Assembly (NCBI RefSeq): GCF_000763945.1
Contig: NZ_JQFJ01000002.1
Span: 62,001 to 126,000 of the forward strand
Length of the DNA: 64,000 nucleotides
Direction: 5' to 3'
Source: Sphingopyxis sp. MWB1
GTDB taxonomy: Bacteria; Pseudomonadota; Alphaproteobacteria; Sphingomonadales; Sphingomonadaceae
Below the pieces are notes generated by a model, which did no database searches, was not told the DNA's origin, and was given only the letters and a program-made list of their open reading frames with translations. Positions 47,691-56,459 of the stretch are shown here, piece after piece. The translations under genes were made by a program, and so were the position numbers. The stretch's first letter is position 1; each line of letters starts with the position of its first letter.

Positions 47691-49547
47691 ATGCCTTCTT
47701 ATCGTTCGCGCACGACGACCCATGGTCGCAATATGGCCGGTGCGCGCGGCCTGTGGCGCGCGACGGGGATGAAGGACAGCGATTTTGGCAAGCCGATCAT
47801 CGCGGTGGTCAACAGCTTTACCCAGTTCGTGCCCGGCCATGTCCATCTGAAAGATCTGGGCCAGATGGTCGCGCGCGAGATTGAAGCGGCGGGCGGAGTC
47901 GCCAAGGAATTCAACACCATCGCGGTCGATGACGGCATCGCCATGGGCCATGACGGCATGCTCTACAGCCTGCCGAGCCGCGACCTGATCGCCGACAGCG
48001 TCGAATATATGGTCAATGCCCACTGCGCTGACGCGATGATCTGCATCTCCAATTGCGACAAGATCACCCCGGGCATGTTAATGGCGGCGATGCGGATCAA
48101 CATTCCGGCGATCTTCGTCTCGGGCGGCCCGATGGAAGCGGGCAAGGTGGTGCTGAAGGGCAAGGAGGTTGCGCTCGACCTCGTCGATGCGATGGTCGCC
48201 GCCGCCGATGAAAGCTACAGCGATGCGGAAGTCGCGGCGATCGAGCAAAATGCCTGCCCGACCTGCGGGTCGTGCAGCGGCATGTTCACCGCCAATTCGA
48301 TGAACTGCCTGACCGAAGCGCTGGGCCTCTCGCTCCCCGGCAACGGATCGCAGCTGGCGACCCACGCCGACCGCAAGCAATTATTCCTGCGCGTCGGCGC
48401 GATGATCGTCGAAATGTGCCGCCGCTATTATGAAGAAGATGATGAAAGCGTTCTGCCGCGCAACATCGCCAGCTTCGAAGCCTTTGAAAATGCGATGAGC
48501 CTCGACATTGCGATGGGCGGATCGACCAATACCGTGCTTCACTTGCTGGCTATGGCCCAGGAAGGCGGGATTGATTTCACCATGGCCGACATCGACCGCC
48601 TGTCGCGCCGGGTGCCGTGCCTGTCAAAGGTCGCCCCGGCGAAAAGCGATGTGCATATGGAGGATGTCCACCGCGCGGGCGGGATCATGGCGATTTTGGG
48701 CGAGCTCGAACGCGCCGGGCTGCTCCACGCGCATCTGCCGACGGTGCACAGCGCGACGCTGGGCGATGCGTTGAACAAATGGGACATCAGCCGCACCAAT
48801 GATCCCGATGTCCAGAAATTCTACCTCGCCGCGCCGGGCGGGGTGCCGACACAGACTGCCTTCAGCCAGGACCGCCGCTGGGACAGCCTCGACCTCGACC
48901 GCGAAAATGGCGTCATCCGCTCGGCCGATCATGCGTTCAGCAAGGATGGCGGCCTCGCCGTCCTGTCGGGCAATATTGCGCGAGACGGCTGCATCGTCAA
49001 AACCGCGGGGGTCGATGAGAAAATATTGAAATTCTCCGGCCCCGCCAAGGTGTTCGAAAGCCAGGACGCTGCGGTCGCGGGCATTTTGACGGGGCAGGTG
49101 GTCGAGGGCGACGTCGTCGTCATCCGCTATGAAGGGCCAAAGGGCGGCCCCGGCATGCAGGAAATGCTCTATCCGACGAGCTATTTGAAGTCGAAGGGGC
49201 TGGGCGCGGCCTGCGCGCTGATCACCGACGGACGCTTTTCGGGCGGAACCTCAGGTCTGTCGATCGGCCATGTCTCGCCCGAAGCGGCCGAGGGCGGGGC
49301 GATCGGCCTCGTTGAAAATGGCGATCGGATCGAGATCGACATTCCCAACCGCAGCATCGAACTCATCATTTCCAGCGAAGAAATGGCGGCGCGCCGCGCG
49401 GCGATGGAAGCAAAGGGCGAGGCGGCGTGGCAGCCCGAAAAGCCCCGGCCGCGCAAGGTTTCGGTTGCACTTCAGGCCTATGCTGCGATGACAACCAGTG
49501 CGGCGCGCGGCGCTGTCAGGGATTTGTCGCAGCTTAAAAGGGGGTAA
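47691..49547 (+). CDS. ilvD: Dihydroxy-acid dehydratase
   Basis: A 618-residue iron-sulphur enzyme that makes the 2-keto acids leading to valine, isoleucine and pantothenate. The cluster/Mg ligands are in [11 protein letters not shown] and [18 protein letters not shown]. The [13 protein letters not shown] and [19 protein letters not shown] motifs follow. The cysteine pattern fits the usual dehydratase. The ATG at 47691 follows GGAG at 8 bases. The small lipoprotein gene starts 1 bp after its stop. Confidence 0.97.
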   Translation: MPSYRSRTTTHGRNMAGARGLWRATGMKDSDFGKPIIAVVNSFTQFVPGHVHLKDLGQMVAREIEAAGGVAKEFNTIAVDDGIAMGHDGMLYSLPSRDLIADSVEYMVNAHCADAMICISNCDKITPGMLMAAMRINIPAIFVSGGPMEAGKVVLKGKEVALDLVDAMVAAADESYSDAEVAAIEQNACPTCGSCSGMFTANSMNCLTEALGLSLPGNGSQLATHADRKQLFLRVGAMIVEMCRRYYEEDDESVLPRNIASFEAFENAMSLDIAMGGSTNTVLHLLAMAQEGGIDFTMADIDRLSRRVPCLSKVAPAKSDVHMEDVHRAGGIMAILGELERAGLLHAHLPTVHSATLGDALNKWDISRTNDPDVQKFYLAAPGGVPTQTAFSQDRRWDSLDLDRENGVIRSADHAFSKDGGLAVLSGNIARDGCIVKTAGVDEKILKFSGPAKVFESQDAAVAGILTGQVVEGDVVVIRYEGPKGGPGMQEMLYPTSYLKSKGLGAACALITDGRFSGGTSGLSIGHVSPEAAEGGAIGLVENGDRIEIDIPNRSIELIISSEEMAARRAAMEAKGEAAWQPEKPRPRKVSVALQAYAAMTTSAARGAVRDLSQLKRG

Positions 49548-49548
49548 A

Positions 49549-49944
49549 GTGGCCGGATGGAAGGGGGCGGCGTGGATCGCGCCGATGTTGCTGCTGGCGG
49601 GGTGCGAACAGGCCCCTGATAACCAGACCTTGGCCGAAGCAGAGGCGCGCGGCGCACAGGCTGCGGCGGCCAATGGCCGCATCGACTGCGCGCTCGAAGG
49701 CGCCAAGCTGTTCGATCGCGATTGCAGTCTGCAGGAAATCTCGGGCCCCGAAGGCACGGTGCTCCTCGTCGGGCGTGACAATGTCGGCTATCGCCGCCTG
49801 CTCATCACCAAGGACGGGCGCGGCGTGATCGCGGCCGACGGCGCCGAAGAGGCGAAGGTGGCGATCGTTGGCGACGGGCTGATCGAAGTCACCGTCGGGC
49901 CCGACCGCTACCGCCTGCCCGCCAATACCGGGGGCGGGAAATAG
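49549..49944 (+). CDS. Small lipoprotein of unknown function
   Basis: A 131-residue protein with a lipobox at LLLAGC (Cys about 18), then a short helical stretch and a beta-rich C-terminal part (GPEGTVLLVGRDNVGYRRLLI, VTVGPDRYRL). The start is a GTG at 49549 with AAAAGGGGG just before it, one base after the ilvD stop, so it is co-transcribed with ilvD. I do not recognise a family. A long hairpin follows the gene. Confidence 0.75.
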   Translation: MAGWKGAAWIAPMLLLAGCEQAPDNQTLAEAEARGAQAAAANGRIDCALEGAKLFDRDCSLQEISGPEGTVLLVGRDNVGYRRLLITKDGRGVIAADGAEEAKVAIVGDGLIEVTVGPDRYRLPANTGGGK

Positions 49945-49967
49945 GTGCCCCAAGGATAGGGCTGGAA

Positions 49968-49996
49968 GCGGCCCCGATCCTTGGGATCAGGGCCGC
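49968..49996. terminator. Long hairpin between convergent genes
   Basis: GCGGCCCCGATCC-TTG-GGATCAGGGCCGC, a 13-bp stem with one mismatch, 23 bp after the lipoprotein gene and 32 bp before the stop of the opposing gene. There is no T run on either strand. It probably ends or protects one or both transcripts. Confidence 0.6.
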
Positions 49997-50028
49997 GTCA
50001 TATCAGTTTAGCAACAATATCCCCGGCA

Positions 50029-51255
50029 TTAGGGCGCAGGCACTTCCTCGCTTTCGCTGGCTTCGCTTGCCGCCGGGGTGGGGACAAGGTCGCTCACGCC
50101 GGGAAAGTCCATGCGCGTCATCACCTGTCCCGCGCAGCTATAGGTCGCGCCATTTTCGATCCTGGCCTCGACCATATTGGCCTCGGCATCCGGCTGAAAC
50201 TGGGCGAGCGCCCCGCGCGCCGCCTCGAAATGGCGGGCATAGCCCATGCCGCTGAAGCGTTTGCCGGTGGAAAGGGACACGTCCACAAAGGGCGTGGCAT
50301 CGGTGAAATAGTTGAATTTCCCGGCCTTCACCTCAAAAGCGGGGGCGCCGAAGCAATTGGTCGTATTGGCGGGCACCTTGGCGATGCTGTCGGTCTGCAA
50401 AATATACCAGCCCGGCGTCAGCTTGACGATCTGCAGCTCATAGGGCGCCTTTTTGTCCTTGCTGGCAACGCTGACAAAATAGGTGGTCCGGTCGCCTTTC
50501 TTCTTCCAGTCGCGCGGTTGATAGAAAAGATCGCCCTTGTCGCGGTCGAACCGCCGGATTTCGATCAGCGCGGACCGCCCCATGCTGCCTGCATCATTGC
50601 GACGAAAAGCCAGCACCAGAGCGCCTTCATCGTCGCCAAGCCTGACCGGTACAGCGGGATCGACCTTCTTGCCCAGATAAAGGCTGGGCGGCCTCGTGAG
50701 CGCGGCATCCATATTCAGCCGCTCGTCGGAAACCGGCGTGAAGTTGGTCATTTCGGTAATCTCGCCCTCAACCTCTTGCGCGCCGACCATCGTCGCAAAA
50801 TAGCTGTCGCGTTCCTCGTCAGACAGCGCGGCGATTTTGGCCGCCTGTTCGGAGGGAAGCTCGACGAGGCGCCAGCCCTTGATCAGCAGGCAATTGCGGC
50901 GATTGGCGCGCCGCATCTGCCCCTCGACAATGGCTTTGCCGATGGCAGCGCCGATCCCCGAGGCGGCCCCGGCAGCCAGCGGGGACAGGGCGGAGTTATA
51001 GAGGTTCGGATCATATACCGGCACCGATCCCGCCGGGGTTTTGGACCCGCGCGCAATCATGCGGCAGGCTTGCCAATCGGCATCATATTCGGCGCGCGTT
51101 GCACCGGGTTTGTTATAAAAACGGCTGTCCTTCAAGTCACGGGCCGCATCCTTGGCGATTTCTTCCGCCGAATCGTCGCCCTTTTCACTTTCCTGCGCGC
51201 ACAATGGTTGAACGAATAGGGCCGCAGCCGAGCAGCCCAGCAATATCTTCTTCAT
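50029..51255 (-). CDS. Secreted protein of unknown function
   Basis: A 408-residue protein with a signal peptide (1-21, MKKILLGCSAAALFVQPLCAQ) and an acidic, charged first region. A glycine-rich segment, LAAGAASGIGAAIGKAIVEG (about 95-114), could be a glycine zipper. The rest is a beta-rich region (VDPAVPVRLGDDEGALVLAF, DRTTYFVSVASKDK, VKLTPGWYIL) without a family I can name. Its ATG follows AAGAAGAG. The C-terminus is Ser/Glu/Pro-rich. It is divergent from the NAD(P)HX repair gene. It is probably an envelope-associated protein; its role is unknown. Confidence 0.7.
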   Translation of the reverse strand: MKKILLGCSAAALFVQPLCAQESEKGDDSAEEIAKDAARDLKDSRFYNKPGATRAEYDADWQACRMIARGSKTPAGSVPVYDPNLYNSALSPLAAGAASGIGAAIGKAIVEGQMRRANRRNCLLIKGWRLVELPSEQAAKIAALSDEERDSYFATMVGAQEVEGEITEMTNFTPVSDERLNMDAALTRPPSLYLGKKVDPAVPVRLGDDEGALVLAFRRNDAGSMGRSALIEIRRFDRDKGDLFYQPRDWKKKGDRTTYFVSVASKDKKAPYELQIVKLTPGWYILQTDSIAKVPANTTNCFGAPAFEVKAGKFNYFTDATPFVDVSLSTGKRFSGMGYARHFEAARGALAQFQPDAEANMVEARIENGATYSCAGQVMTRMDFPGVSDLVPTPAASEASESEEVPAP

Positions 51256-51458
51256 CTCTTCTTGTCCCCCAACGTCCCTCGATAAGCCGAGAGCCCCTCT
51301 TTGTCTGCCGCGCCGAAAAAAAATCGTCAATCGGCAAATAAACATAAAGTCACGCAGGCCAGATTTCTCAGTAAAATGAGCAGGGAAGGTCCGATGGACA
51401 GCCAAAAATCTTACGGCTCCGCCTTCTCACCTTTCCCCAAAAGGTCTAGGCTGGCGGC

Positions 51459-52820
51459 ATGACCATCCCGGCCGGCGCCCCCATTTTGACGAGCGATGCG
51501 ATGCGCGCGGCGGAGGCGGCGTGTGCGGAGTCGGGCCTCTCGCTCGCCGAGTTGATGGAGCGTGCGGGGGCGGCGGTGGCTGATCTGGCGTGGCGCATCG
51601 GCGCGGGGGCGCCGGTGCTGATCCTGTGCGGGCCGGGCAATAATGGCGGCGATGGCTATGTCGCGGCGCGGCGGCTTGCGGAACGCGGGGTGGCGGTGCG
51701 CGTTGCGGCGCTCGTCCCGCCCACAACCGACCTGGCGCGCGCCGCCCGGGCACGCTGGACGGGCGCGGTCGAGGCGCTGGCGCCGGGAATGAAGGGCGCG
51801 CCGCTGGTCGTCGATGCGCTGTTCGGCGTGGGTCTCAGCCGTCCGATTGCGAGCGAGCTTTCCAAGACACTGGAAGGTCTGGAAGCGCGGCGCATCCTCG
51901 CGGTCGATGTGCCGAGCGGGGTTGATGGCGATGGCGTCGAGCCTTGGCGCGCGCCGCTCAAGGCCGATGTCACGCTGGCGCTGGGCGCGCTCAAGCCCGC
52001 GCATGTACTGCTTCCCGCCGCGCGCGATTGCGGGACGGTGCGGCTCGCCAATATCGGCCTGTCCGCCGACGCCCGCTGGCAGAGCCTCCCTATCATCAAG
52101 CCCTCCGCTCCCGACGCGGCGGCGCACAAGTTCAGCCGCGGCATGCTACTGGTGCGCGGCGGCGCCATGCCCGGCGCAGCGGCACTGGCAGCCGGCGGCG
52201 CCGCACGCGCGGGCGCGGGCTATGTCGTGCTGAGCGGGGCCGGGGCGCAGGTGCCCTTTGCCGCGATCATCGCCGAGGATGGCGCGGCTTATGGCGCGCG
52301 GCTCGGCGACAAAAGGCTGGGCGCGGTGGTGATCGGTCCCGGCCATAACGCGGGCGCGGCGCTTGGCGCCGATGTCGCGGCGGCGCTGGACAGCGGCAAG
52401 GCGCTCGTCCTCGATGCCGCCGCGATAGAGGCCGCGCTGCCGCGACTGATCGACGAACGCGGCCAGCACCGTGCGATACTCACCCCGCATGAAGGCGAAT
52501 TTGCGCGCGCCTTTCCCGGCCTCACGGGCAGCAAGATCGACCGCGCCTTGGCGGCAGCGGAACAGAGCGGCGCGGTCGTCATCTACAAGGGCGCCGACAC
52601 GGTGATCGCCGCTCCCGATGGGCGGGTCGCGGCGGCATGGCCCGGAACCCCCTGGCTGGCGAGCGCGGGGACGGGCGATGTGCTCGCGGGGGCGTGCGGC
52701 GCAATGCTCGCGCGCGGGGAAGGGGCTTTCGACGCCGCGATGGCGGCGGTGCGCTGGCATATCGCGCGCGCGGCGCGTATAGGCCCCGGCCTTATCGCCG
52801 ATGATCTGATTGGGACATGA
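51459..52820 (+). CDS. nnr: Bifunctional NAD(P)HX epimerase/ADP-dependent dehydratase
   Basis: A 453-residue metabolite-repair enzyme that restores damaged hydrated NAD(P)H. The N-terminal YjeF_N epimerase domain (about 1-205) has VLILCGPGNNGGDGYVAARRLAERG. The C-terminal ribokinase-like dehydratase has LTPHEGEFARAFPG, the nucleotide motif VVIYKGADTVIAAPDG and SAGTGDVLAGACGAML. It is fused, as in most bacteria. The downstream methyltransferase gene starts 1 bp after its stop. Confidence 0.95.
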   Translation: MTIPAGAPILTSDAMRAAEAACAESGLSLAELMERAGAAVADLAWRIGAGAPVLILCGPGNNGGDGYVAARRLAERGVAVRVAALVPPTTDLARAARARWTGAVEALAPGMKGAPLVVDALFGVGLSRPIASELSKTLEGLEARRILAVDVPSGVDGDGVEPWRAPLKADVTLALGALKPAHVLLPAARDCGTVRLANIGLSADARWQSLPIIKPSAPDAAAHKFSRGMLLVRGGAMPGAAALAAGGAARAGAGYVVLSGAGAQVPFAAIIAEDGAAYGARLGDKRLGAVVIGPGHNAGAALGADVAAALDSGKALVLDAAAIEAALPRLIDERGQHRAILTPHEGEFARAFPGLTGSKIDRALAAAEQSGAVVIYKGADTVIAAPDGRVAAAWPGTPWLASAGTGDVLAGACGAMLARGEGAFDAAMAAVRWHIARAARIGPGLIADDLIGT

Positions 52821-52821
52821 G

Positions 52822-54024
52822 ATGAATGACAGCGCGCTGATCGAGCGCATCGCCGCCCGCGGAGACGGGGTGACGGGCGATGGCCGCCATTTCGCGGGCA
52901 CAGTGCCGGGGGACCGGATCGCTGCCGATGGCACAATCCTGCCCGGTCCCAATCGCGCCGAGCCTGTCTGCCGCCATTTCGGCAAGTGCGGCGGGTGCCA
53001 GCTTCAGCATGTGGCCGAAGCCGCGCTCGCCGATTTCGTCCGCGACCGGGTGGCGGGCGCGCTCGCCGCGCAAGAGGTTGAGGCGCAGGATATTTTGCCC
53101 GCGCATCTCTCGCCGCCGCAAAGCCGCCGCCGCGCGGCGCTGACCGCGCTCAAAACCGGCAAGCAGGTGGTGCTGGGCTTTAACGCCGCGCAGAGCAACC
53201 AGATTGTCGATATGCGCGAATGCCCGCTGCTGCGGCCCGAATTATTCGCGCTGGTCGCGCCCGTGCGGACGCTGCTGGCGCAAATCGCGCCGCAACGCCG
53301 CCCGGTAAAGGTCAAGATGCAGATGCTCGACCAGGGCGTCGAACTCATCCTCGAAGGCGTGCGGGCCGAGGGGCTGGACGCCGCCATGGCGCTCCAGGAT
53401 TTCGCGGGCGCGCACAATCTCGCGCGCTTCGCGGTCGATCAGGGGGATGGGCTGGAAACGCTGTGGCAGCCCGAACCGCCGACGATGCGCTTTGGCGCCA
53501 TCATGGTCGAGCCGCCGCCCTTTGCCTTTTTGCAGCCGACCGAAGCGGGGCAGGCCGCGCTGGTGAGCGCGGTGGAGGAGGCCATCGGCGATGCCGGCGC
53601 GGTCGCCGACCTGTTCGCGGGCGTCGGCACCTTTGCGCTGTCGGTCGCCGACGGGCGCAGAATCTATGCGGCGGAGGGCGCGCGCGATGCCATCGCCGCG
53701 CTCGCGGGCGCGGCGAACCGCGCGCAGGCGCTGGTCGCGACCGAGCATCGCGACCTGTTCCGCCGCCCGCTGGTCCCTGCCGAGCTTGACCGGTTCGGCG
53801 CGATCATCCTTGATCCGCCGCGCGCCGGGGCGGAAGAGCAGGTGAAACAGCTTGCCGCCTCCACCGCACCGGTCATCGCCTATGTCAGCTGCAACCCCGC
53901 GAGCTTTGCCCGCGATGCCAAGCGGCTGGTCGCGGGCGGCTATCGGCTCGACTGGGTGCGCCCCGTCGGCCAGTTCCGCTGGTCCACCCATGTGGAACTG
54001 GCCGCGCGTTTCAGCCGAAGCTGA
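52822..54024 (+). CDS. RNA uracil C5-methyltransferase (TrmA/RlmD family)
   Basis: A 400-residue SAM-dependent enzyme that methylates a uridine in RNA. The N-terminal cysteines CRHFGKCGGCQLQH and the later CPLL bind a [4Fe-4S] cluster. The SAM-binding motif is DLFAGVGTFAL, and the catalytic cysteine is in AYVSCNPASFARD. There is no obvious N-terminal TRAM domain. It is probably of the RlmC/RlmD/RumA 23S rRNA type, but the target position cannot be read from the sequence. The ATG at 52822 is one base after the previous stop. Confidence 0.93.
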   Translation: MNDSALIERIAARGDGVTGDGRHFAGTVPGDRIAADGTILPGPNRAEPVCRHFGKCGGCQLQHVAEAALADFVRDRVAGALAAQEVEAQDILPAHLSPPQSRRRAALTALKTGKQVVLGFNAAQSNQIVDMRECPLLRPELFALVAPVRTLLAQIAPQRRPVKVKMQMLDQGVELILEGVRAEGLDAAMALQDFAGAHNLARFAVDQGDGLETLWQPEPPTMRFGAIMVEPPPFAFLQPTEAGQAALVSAVEEAIGDAGAVADLFAGVGTFALSVADGRRIYAAEGARDAIAALAGAANRAQALVATEHRDLFRRPLVPAELDRFGAIILDPPRAGAEEQVKQLAASTAPVIAYVSCNPASFARDAKRLVAGGYRLDWVRPVGQFRWSTHVELAARFSRS

Positions 54025-54035
54025 CGGCGGCGATC

Positions 54036-54476
54036 CTAGCCGCCAAAGACAAAGGCGCCGACCGTGCGAAGGCAGAGCGCCAGCAGGACGAGGCTCGCCA
54101 GCGCAAAGACCGAAAAGCGCCACAGCACCCGGTTCACCGTCACCTGAATCAGGCTGTGAACGATGCGCAGTGCGACATAGGCCCAGGCCAGCTGCGCGCT
54201 GATCCCGCCGCCCATACCGCCGATGGCGAGCGCCAGCGCGACGGCATAAAATACCGTCGGCTGTTCCATCAGATGATTGTAATTATGCGCTTTCCATTGG
54301 ACCGAGGCGGGCAGCACGCCTTCCAGATTCTGCCCCGTTCCGCCGGTCGCCTGCCACACGTCGAGCTTAGCCTGCTTCATCGCGGGAATGCGGGTGGCGT
54401 AAAGCCACAGCCACATGATCATCGACCACAGCGCCAGAACGGCGACCGGCGCCAATATCGCCTGATTGTCCATCAT
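54036..54476 (-). CDS. MAPEG-family membrane protein, first of a tandem pair
   Basis: A 146-residue four-helix membrane protein of the MAPEG superfamily (membrane-associated glutathione/eicosanoid proteins). The segments WSMIMWLWLYATRIPAM, HNYNHLMEQPTVFYAVALALA and LAWAYVALRIVHSLIQVTVNRV are typical. It resembles its upstream neighbour (54484-54915) closely along its length, so the two look like a recent tandem duplication. The ATG at 54476 follows GAGGG. Confidence 0.9.
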   Translation of the reverse strand: MMDNQAILAPVAVLALWSMIMWLWLYATRIPAMKQAKLDVWQATGGTGQNLEGVLPASVQWKAHNYNHLMEQPTVFYAVALALAIGGMGGGISAQLAWAYVALRIVHSLIQVTVNRVLWRFSVFALASLVLLALCLRTVGAFVFGG

Positions 54477-54483
54477 CGCCCCC

Positions 54484-54915
54484 TCAGCCCAGCGTCGCGA
54501 TCACGGCGAGCAGCGACAGGATGAACAGGCAGATGGTCGAAAGCAGGAAAATGCCAAAGCGGACGGGGACGCGGTTGACCGTCGCCTGCCAGAGGCTGTG
54601 GACGATCCGCAATATGACATAGGCCCAGGCGAGGCCGACGGTCAGGCCGGTCACCCCGCCCGCCAAATGCAGGAAGATGATCACGGCATAGAAAAGCGTC
54701 GGCTGTTCCAGCAGATGCGTATAATTATGCGACTTCCAATTGACATTGGGGGGCAGCACCCCTTCGAGGTCGGCGCCGCGTCCGCCCGGTGGGGCGGCCT
54801 TGAGATCGACCCCGGCCTTCGCCATCGCCGAAAAGCGGGTGGCTGCCACCCACAAAAGCATGATGAGGGTCCAGAGCGCCAGCACGGCACCCGGCGCAAG
54901 TAAGCTGTTCGACAT
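54484..54915 (-). CDS. MAPEG-family membrane protein, second of a tandem pair
   Basis: A 143-residue paralogue of the 54036-54476 gene, sharing the HNYTHLLEQPTLFYAV and LAWAYVILRIVHSLWQATVNR segments and the four-helix layout. The ATG at 54915 follows AAAGGGGG. The gap between the two genes is 7 bp, so they are co-transcribed. The substrate of this bacterial branch is not known. Confidence 0.9.
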   Translation of the reverse strand: MSNSLLAPGAVLALWTLIMLLWVAATRFSAMAKAGVDLKAAPPGGRGADLEGVLPPNVNWKSHNYTHLLEQPTLFYAVIIFLHLAGGVTGLTVGLAWAYVILRIVHSLWQATVNRVPVRFGIFLLSTICLFILSLLAVIATLG

Positions 54916-55037
54916 AATTCCCCCTTTATTGTTACAGCGCCCCGTTGGGGTGCAGAAGGGGGATGCTAGGGCGCGCGTTGCAAGTTGCAACCGCCTATAT
55001 CATCCAGCGCGGCGACGTTGGCGTCCGCTGGATAGGG

Positions 55038-56459
55038 TCAGGCCGCGGCGGGGGTCAGCGGGGCAGAGCTTTTCTGCGTCTCTTCCGGGGTCAGCGCGGT
55101 GATGAAATCATCAGCCCAGCCGAGCACGTCGGCGTCGCGCACGACGCGGTACAGCTTTTCCCAGCGTGCCTTGCGCTCGGCGAGCGGCATATGCAGAGCG
55201 GTCCATATCGCGCGCGTCACTTCTTCATGGTTGAGCGGGTTGACGAGCAAGGCGTCGGTCAACTGCTCCGCCGCCCCCGCAAAGCGCGAGAGGATCAGAA
55301 CGCCGGGATCTTCGGGGTCCTGCGCCGCGACATATTCCTTGGCGACCAGATTCATGCCGTCGCGGATCGGCGTGACGAGGCCGATTTTGGCCGCGCGGTA
55401 AAAGCCGAAAAGCTCCGCCCGGCCAAAGCCCCGGTTCACATAACGAATGGGGACCAGATCGACGTCGGAATGCGCGCCATTGAACTGACCGGTCTTGCGT
55501 TCGAGAGTGGCGCGTATCTGGCGATAGGATTGCACATCCTCGCGCGATGGCGGCGCGATCTGGATATAAAGAAGCTGGTTCACCATATCCTCATGGCTGG
55601 CGAACAGTCGCTCCATCGCGTCGATGCGTTCGGGAAGCCCCTTGCTGTAATCGAGCCTGTCGACCCCGATCACCACCGTGCGGTTGCGCGCGCTACTTGC
55701 CAGCCGTTCATAGGCGCGCTTTGCTTCGTCGGTTTCGCCCAGCGCCAGAAATTCGCTGTGGTCGATGCCGATGGGAAAGGCGCGGGCGGTGGTCACATTG
55801 CCCTTGTGGCGAATGGTGCCGGTCGCCTCATCCACCTCGGCATGCAATTCCTTGCGGCAATAATGAAGGAAGCTTTCGAGCCATTCGACCGACTGAAAGC
55901 CGATGACGTCATAGTGCAGCATCGCCTCCACCAGCCGCTCATGATAGGGCAGCGATACGAGCAGACGCGCGGGCGGCCAGGGGATGTGCAGAAACAGCCC
56001 CAGCCGATTATCGAGACCGTGCGCGCGCAACCGTTCGCCCAGCGGCAGGAAATGATAATCCTGCACCCAGATGATGTCCTCTTCCTCGACCAGCGGGATC
56101 AGGCTGTTGGCAAATTGCTCATTAACCCGCTCATAGCCGCGCCCGAATTCATTCTCATATTCGGCCAGGTCAATGCGGTAATGGAACAACGGCCAGATCG
56201 TCCGATTGGCATAGCCATTATAATATTCCTCGACGTCATGGGGTTCGAGGTCGATGGTCGCGGTGGTGAAACCGTCGGCGCGCTGCATCGTCAACTGGCC
56301 GGTAAATTCATCGACTTCCTTGCCTGACCAGCCGAACCATATGCCGCCGCGCGCACGCAGCGCCCCGTTCATCGCGACGGCCAATCCCCCTTGCGCGCCC
56401 GCGGCGCCGCGACCTTTGGTGACAGACACACGATTGGAAACAACGATTAAACGGCTCAT
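55038..56459 (-). CDS. otsA: Trehalose-6-phosphate synthase
   Basis: A 473-residue GT20 glycosyltransferase that makes trehalose 6-phosphate from UDP-glucose and glucose 6-phosphate. It starts RLIVVSNRVSVTKGRGAAGAQGGL with the glucose-6-phosphate-binding residues. WVQDYHFLPL, FLHIPWPPARLLVSLPY and VGVDRLDYSKGLPERI follow, and LVTPIRDGMNLVAKEYVA lies near the nucleotide site. The ATG at 56459 overlaps the GH15 stop by 4 bp (ATGA), so the three trehalose genes form an operon. Confidence 0.96.
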   Translation of the reverse strand: MSRLIVVSNRVSVTKGRGAAGAQGGLAVAMNGALRARGGIWFGWSGKEVDEFTGQLTMQRADGFTTATIDLEPHDVEEYYNGYANRTIWPLFHYRIDLAEYENEFGRGYERVNEQFANSLIPLVEEEDIIWVQDYHFLPLGERLRAHGLDNRLGLFLHIPWPPARLLVSLPYHERLVEAMLHYDVIGFQSVEWLESFLHYCRKELHAEVDEATGTIRHKGNVTTARAFPIGIDHSEFLALGETDEAKRAYERLASSARNRTVVIGVDRLDYSKGLPERIDAMERLFASHEDMVNQLLYIQIAPPSREDVQSYRQIRATLERKTGQFNGAHSDVDLVPIRYVNRGFGRAELFGFYRAAKIGLVTPIRDGMNLVAKEYVAAQDPEDPGVLILSRFAGAAEQLTDALLVNPLNHEEVTRAIWTALHMPLAERKARWEKLYRVVRDADVLGWADDFITALTPEETQKSSAPLTPAAA

